This document shows positions 57,908-64,000 of a stretch of 64,000 nucleotides of DNA, one piece after another (position 1 is the stretch's first letter; every line of letters starts with the position of its first letter). The translations under genes and the position numbers were made by a program. This DNA comes from Marsupella aquatica (taxonomy: Eukaryota; Marchantiophyta), in assembly GCA_973895155.1 (NCBI GenBank), contig OZ316898.1, positions 2,356,001 to 2,420,000 of the forward strand, read 5' to 3'. The notes beneath the pieces were generated by a model. The model was not told the DNA's origin, made no database searches, and worked only from the letters and a program-made list of their open reading frames with translations.

Positions 57908-60900
57908 ATGGGTGCACTCAAATGGATTTTCTTAATTCTGGTCATATTTGCGCCGATTCTAGTAGCTACAGAGAAAGTAGCCCATTTATCTTTTGTGGTC
58001 ATTTGCTGCCTGCTTGGCTTTTTCTCGATGCGACTCATTGAAGCCTATCGCCGCCGCAGCAAAGTGAAACAGTGGAGGCTGGACGCCCGTCAGGTTAGTC
58101 GTCTACACGGTTCCTCATCTCCACGTTAGTGAAATTTTCTGCAGTTTTTTTGCCTGGTTATTTTTCTAGTCCATCCTCAACCTGTCAAACCTTGAGATTG
58201 AAAGAAACTTGTAACAAACTTTTTTTCAGGATGTCTAAGTCTGTCTTCCAGCATTCTATCTAACAGAGATCAAGTATGATAAACTATTGAACAACAAGTG
58301 CCCCCGTCTTCGTGGTATCTCAGCTGAATGACTCCCTTTACGAGCTTCACAAGCCTGCCGGTGTTCCAACCCTACAAGTTTTATTCTTTCACGGGCTTCC
58401 ATTTGGCGACTTCTTAGACACACATTTATCGACCTGGGAAAGCGGGGACGGATCTTGTCTTTGGCCGAAGACGTGGTTGGCGAAGGAATTTCCAGATGCT
58501 CGCATCCTGGTGGTCTCTTACGGTGAAGGCCTCAGAGAAGGTTCCGCTGAAAGCTTCGACATGCGCATCATTTGCGAAAACTTGACCAGTGATCTGATCC
58601 AGGCAGACGTTGGTCAGACGGCTGATTGCCCAGTCGTCTTGGTGGGCCACTCTTTTGGGGGTCTGGTCATCAAAGATCTGTGCCTTGAGGCGCACAACAC
58701 ACTCATTTCCCCTACACACAATGCGAAGGTTCAGAAATTTCTTGATAACTTGAGAGGGGTATTTTACTACAGTACCCCTCATCACGGCAGTCCTCATATA
58801 GGACGAGCAGCAAGTGTCTTGAGTGGCCCCTTGTTCAAGTACTTCACAGTATTAAGTACTGACGCTGCCCGGTTGAATTACGACTTCAATCGTTTGTGCA
58901 ACTCGTACCCTAGGTTGCAAATAGCAGGATTGGGGGAACGGCTCCCTGTGAAATGGGTAAGATGCAGCTGCTATCATGTCCGCTTCTGATTACCCATTGT
59001 TTCTTTCTTTTAGTCATTCAAGTGAAAGAGCTCCAACTGCTGCCATGGATTTTGGCAGTAATTTGCGCGTTGGCACTGTGGTTGCTGGATGACCTTCACC
59101 TTTTCCGACTCTGCTTTTCTGCAGAGTAGACATATTTTAACTCTTGTGATGAATTCTGACCCGACAGGTAGCTAACGTACAGTCGGTACCTTTAGTTGTC
59201 TCATTCTCGAAGTGATTGGGTTTACTGGCGAAGCCAAGTTAATTGTTGGTTATTTCGTTGCATCAAATTGAAATTGTTGTTGTAGTCGAGCAGGGCATAT
59301 TTCAAGGCATTGTCATAGTACCGGAAGCATCGGCCAGAGATGGGGAGAATTTCAATCTTGAAAGCAGCGCAGACCATTTCTCCGTGTGCAGACCAGAGAA
59401 GACAACCTCAAGAAGGTTCAACGCCCTGACAAGACTCCTTGGGAACATTTGCGACGATCTAAAGGTTGGTTAACTACAGTACGACCTTCAGCTGAAGTAT
59501 CTACAGTCCTCACGTTGTCATTCGATGCAACATGTGCGGCATATCTTTGGTTCTCAATATATGACAACCTCCTTCATGTCTCCTTAATTGAAAGCTCGAA
59601 ATTCACATGGGGTAGAAGAATTCAGGATTGCAATATTTCTGACGAAAATTATGTTTCAACTGTAGGATAAGAAAGCCATGGCTCAGAAGCAAGCTCTGCG
59701 ACAGAATTTTCAACATCTTCCAAAGCACATGATCAATACGGCTGGTGTTTTAGAGGAGGTTAAAAGCAGGCTTACGAAATTTACAACGCTGGGCTTTGTC
59801 GGGATGGGGGGCCTCGGGAAGACCACTCTCGCAATGGCGGTCTTTAATGAACTGAGTCCGGCATTTGAGTACAGTTGTTTTGTCCCTGATATGAAGTTGA
59901 TAAAAGGGAGTGTTGAGGAGGCGAAAGAGGAAGTGTGGAAAAAGATGCATCACTTCGGAAGGAAGGTTGGAGACAAAGATGAGTTGTATGATCTGACTGG
60001 GAAAGAACTACTGCTTGTTCTAGATAATATATCAGATCATCGTGATATTATACTTTTGTCACATCTGGTTGATCTTTCCTCTCCACAAAGTCGTTTCATT
60101 ATTACGTCTCGTGATAGGATCCTTCTGAGGAGCTTGGACGATATTTACGAGGTCCCGTTACTGGACCAGCGAAATGCCCAGAAGCTATTTCTAAGCCATG
60201 CTTGCCCAAGCCAGGTAAATTTACCAGCAAACTTGGAACGTGATATGGTGACCGTAGTGGCGAAGTGTGGCGGCCTGCCTCTAACGCTTGAAGTTCTCGG
60301 AAGTTACCTAAAACTGAAGAGGGATGGCAAGTTTTGGAAGCAAACTTTTCAGGCTTTGGAGGAGGCCGAAGCTATCGAAGACCTCGAGAAGAGGTTGTGG
60401 GCAAAGCTGAGAATCAGTTATGATGGACTTCATGAGGTAGAGCAGCAAATGTTCCTCGATGCAACAACTTTCTTCAGCCAAAGTTTGAATGGGTATATAT
60501 CTTTGCGCGAGGCAAAGGCGGCTTGGAGGAAAGCTTACAGGACTGAGTATGAGACCCTACGATGGCAAAACTTGGTGGACAGGTCTCTTGTTTATGATGT
60601 GGAAGACGATGAGAGTATCCGGGTGCATGACCAACTTCTAAGTCTGGGACGAAAGATAGCCTTAGCCTCGGGGTCTAGTGAAAATGGCAAGTGGAGGCTA
60701 TGGGATGAGAAAATGGTTTGCGAGCAACTAATGGAGGACGCGGAAAATCAGGTGAGCTCGTCAGTGATCAACCAAATTTCTTTATTGAGGAGGCGCATAA
60801 ACTTTAAAGTTTGGACATTCAAAGCATATGACATTGCAGCCCGGTGCATTGATGACGATTGAACTAAATAGTGAGGTGGCGTTGATTTTGTAGGATATTC

Positions 60901-63900
60901 ATGCCTTGCGGTTGTCCATCGACAGCGATGGTCAAGAACGTGGGACAATTCACATTTCAGGACATGCTCTTCCCAAACTGAAGAAGTTGCAGTACCTTGA
61001 AGTTGATGGCCCGGTTTTCCTTGATGGAGTCGAGGAAGATACGTCGTTCCCCAGTAAACTCGTTTTGCTCAAATGCATTGGACGTCTCGATACTTTTGAC
61101 CTTGCCCTTCAAGACCGTCTGGTGGTTTTGTTTCTATCGGGTGTGGAGGTCCTTCCCAGCTCTATTGGACAATTATCAGCTCTTAGAATCTTTATCGGTG
61201 AAGACTTAAAAAGTGTACCGGATGAATTCGGCGATTTGTCACAGTTGGAATATCTTGAGTTCAGACACTGTGCCTTTCTCGAGAGCTTGCCTGGTACATT
61301 TGGCAAACTATCACAGTTGGAGTCCCTAAAATTCAGATTCTGCCACAGGCTCCAGTTGCCTGAGACATTTGGCGGTCTTTCCAACTTGAAGGATCTTGAA
61401 CTCAAATCTTGTTGGGGGCTGCGTTCCCTTCCTCAATCCTTCGGTAATCTATCCGCATTAGATCATCTTGTGCTTAGTCGTTGTGACGAATTGGTCGCTC
61501 TACCTAATTCATTTGGAAACCTATCTGCGTTGCAGCATCTAAACATCGGTCAATGTGAGGAATTGCATTCCTTGCCTGACTCCTTTCGAAACTTATCTGC
61601 ATTAGAACATCTCAAGTTGAGTGACTGCGAGTTTGAAGTTCCCCCGAATTCCTTAGGGAAACTCTCCACGTTGAGGCATCTGGAGTTGCAAGACTGTGGG
61701 AGTTTAATCTCTATGATTACTTTTGGCCAACTCACGGAGTTACAATACTTGGAAATCAGTGGAAAAGGCAGTCTTATTGTGATGGAGAGCCTGCCTGAGT
61801 CTCTTGCACAACTGACGGCTCTTACTCATCTCGTTCTTGACTGTGTTTCTATAAAGAGCGTTCCCGACTTCATCAGAAGTATGCAGTCTTTGCATACTTT
61901 GGAGCTCAAAACACTACCGTACATCAAAGGGTTGCCTGCCTGGTTGGGGGATACTGGTGCGGCCCCTCTAGCTCTATCATGCAAAAGGTTTCAGGTACAG
62001 GACGGGCGTTTCTCTTTGATTGGTGGGACAGCCGGAACTGTAACTGCGAAGTGGCAGATCGAAAAGATCCATGTAATTGCGATGAAGAAGGTCGAGGAAT
62101 TAGACTATGAGGGAGCTCTTGCGTATTTGTGTCCCGCGAACCTTGGAGTGCTGGAAGCCAAGTTTGAGAGATTCTTGTTGCAAGAAAGGGGCATAGCAAG
62201 ACGTTTCACAGGAGATCTCCAGGGAGCCTTGAAAGACCTCACTGCCGCATTGGAAGTATCATGTGATGAAGATGACGGGCATGATTATATGTATGACTGT
62301 TGGAAGCACCGAGGCTATGTGAAATTCTTGTTGGGGGATCTGGATGGTGCAAAAATGGACGGTGCAATGGCTTCAACGCTGTTGCCTCAGTACAATTGCT
62401 ATGGAATTGTAAGCTCACCAAGTCTAGGTGAAAAATCAGTAGCATACATGGATTTTAGACTTGTTAGAACGGGAGACTACTTCAACCAGCTTTGGGGACT
62501 AATGGATTTATCGCATTCTCAAGTGATGGACAAGGTGCGGTTATCGGACTTCCACGGAGCCATGGCATGTTGGAATGTCACTGATGCAAGTGCATATAAG
62601 CCGGACCTGAGGCTTTTTTTCTTGCAAGAAAGTGGGATTTTGAAGCGATTGGGTGGAGATCTATGTGGAGCTCTGCAAGATCTTAGTACTGCATTGGAAA
62701 TCTATGAGACAGACCGTCGACGGTTTTCAGATCCACAAGACATGAAGTACTGCGCATATAACTGCCTGAAGCACAGGGGCTTCGTGAAATTTTTGTTGGG
62801 AGATTTGGATGGCGCAAAGCAAGATGGTGCGACGGCCTGGAAGCTCATAAGCTGTAAGTGTTATGATCCAAGTAACAGGCTGATCTCACCAAATCTAGGC
62901 GAAGAATTAATAACCTATATGCATTTCAGACTCCATCCAAGAATACATCTTCCGAAGCAAATGAAATTAAAAACGTTATTTCATAATGACGTGATGGAGA
63001 AGGTGAGAAACTCAGAATTCTTGGGGGCCCTCACAATCTGGGAAGATCTTGATGACAGGACATCTGGCTATTTTGATCGGATTTTGTTCCTGCAAGAAAG
63101 AGGGGTCTTAAAGCGACTAGCGGGGGATCTCCAGGGAGCTTCGGATGACCTGACTGCAGCTGTGGAAGTCCTGGCCGGCGAGGGAGATGACAAGTGCTGT
63201 AAGCAGCGTTGTTGGGACCAGTACATGTATAATTGTCGGAAGCACCTGGGCTACGTAAACTTCTTGTTGGGGAATCTGGGTCGCGCCCAAGATGATGGTG
63301 CAAAGGCCTTAAAGCTTCTGTGGGAGAACTACAACCTCGATTACTCTACTTATAAGATCTCACCAAGTTTAGGTGAAGAATCAGTCACATATTTGAATTT
63401 CACGCTGATTGGAAAGAGAGATGTCGAAGTGCAACAAGAGCTAATGGCGTCAAGACATTCTCAAGTGATGGATAAGGTGATGATGTCAGACTTCCTGGGG
63501 GCCCTGCCAATCTGGTGTGATTTGGCTGGCAGGGTGTCACCCTATTACGATCGAGTTTTCTTCTTGCAAGAAAAGGGGATATTGAGGCGAATGGCGGGCG
63601 ACCTTCCCGGGACGTTGGAAGACCTGACAGCAGCCTTGGAAATATTGAACTTCGAAACATGGCCGGGTCATTATGAGCTTTTCAAACATCGGGGCTATGT
63701 CAAGTACTTAATGGGGGATGAAGATGGGGCACGAAGTGATGCAGAAAGATGCGTGGCAATGAAGCCTGTAGTGGGTGGGCGTGAATGTTTGGGAGGATTT
63801 CCCGTGGCATTTTTGGACTTCGGACTGAAGGGAAGGAAAGCATGTGAGCAAAAATTCAAGATCTCAGCACATAAGCAAGTCAAAGAGAAGGTAAAGAAGA

Positions 63901-64000
63901 AGGACTTCCTTGGGGCCCTTGCAGTTTGGGACCATTTCTGCGCCAGCACGGTAGGCTATTATCGTCGGGATTTCTTCTTTCGCGAAAGAGGAATTTTGAG
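57908..64000 (+). CDS. HNL immune receptor copy 3, partial at the window end
   Basis: Exons 57908-58093, 58324-58956, 59294-59464, 59666-60751 and 60894 onward; introns sit exactly as in copy 2 and are all phase 0. The N-terminal hydrophobic anchor, hydrolase (GHSFGG, TPHHGS, PEASA, DHFSVCRP), NB-ARC (GMGGLGKTT), LRRs and TPR-like units are all present. The last exon shows no stop to the window edge and reaches the fifth TPR-like unit, so only about 80 residues are missing. The MHD position reads VHD, as is usual. The Walker B motif reads LLLVLDNISD, with Asn in place of the second Asp kept in copies 1 and 2. Its 3' end and any further copies lie outside the window. Confidence 0.88.

Overview
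The window looks like nuclear DNA from a plant, most likely a non-flowering land plant such as a liverwort or moss. Genes are split by GT-AG introns, and plant-type transposons fill the space between them. The resident genes are immune receptors of the alpha/beta-hydrolase-NBS-LRR (HNL) type, a class first described from the liverwort Marchantia polymorpha. The species is not identifiable from the sequence; a charophyte alga, lycophyte or fern remains possible.

Three tandem copies of one receptor gene lie on the + strand. Copy 1 (2154-8750) is a broken pseudogene. Copy 2 (46983-53342) is complete: five exons, all introns in phase 0, about 1812 residues. Copy 3 (57908 to beyond 64000) is open but cut by the window edge. 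Each codes for a hydrophobic N-terminal anchor, a SERAC1-like serine hydrolase, an NB-ARC switch, LRRs and a long C-terminal block of TPR-like units.

The 33 kb between copies 1 and 2 is a nest of transposons. The outer one is a minus-strand non-LTR retrotransposon with a reverse transcriptase and a restriction-enzyme-like endonuclease (9141-41901, 8-bp target duplication TCAGTTTT, about 4.2 kb of its own sequence). Two DNA transposons split it. One is a 19.1-kb CACTA element (20317-39420, 3-bp duplication GGA) with TNP2 and TNPA-like genes. The other is a roughly 9.5-kb element (about 10327-19796) with a P/THAP9/Kolobok-like DDE transposase.

The most unusual feature is that both DNA transposons, though of different superfamilies, carry just upstream of their transposase a gene for a cysteine-rich multi-PHD protein resembling the PHD module of EDM2, a plant regulator of transposon chromatin and of NLR genes. 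The CACTA element also has an internal satellite of about 578-bp units, each with a 36-bp near-perfect palindrome.

The spacers flanking copy 2 (41910-46982 and 53343-57907) are homologous but differ by insertions, including a 282-bp solo LTR with a perfect 5-bp duplication. Exon limits were read from splice signals and from comparing the copies; no transcript evidence was available.
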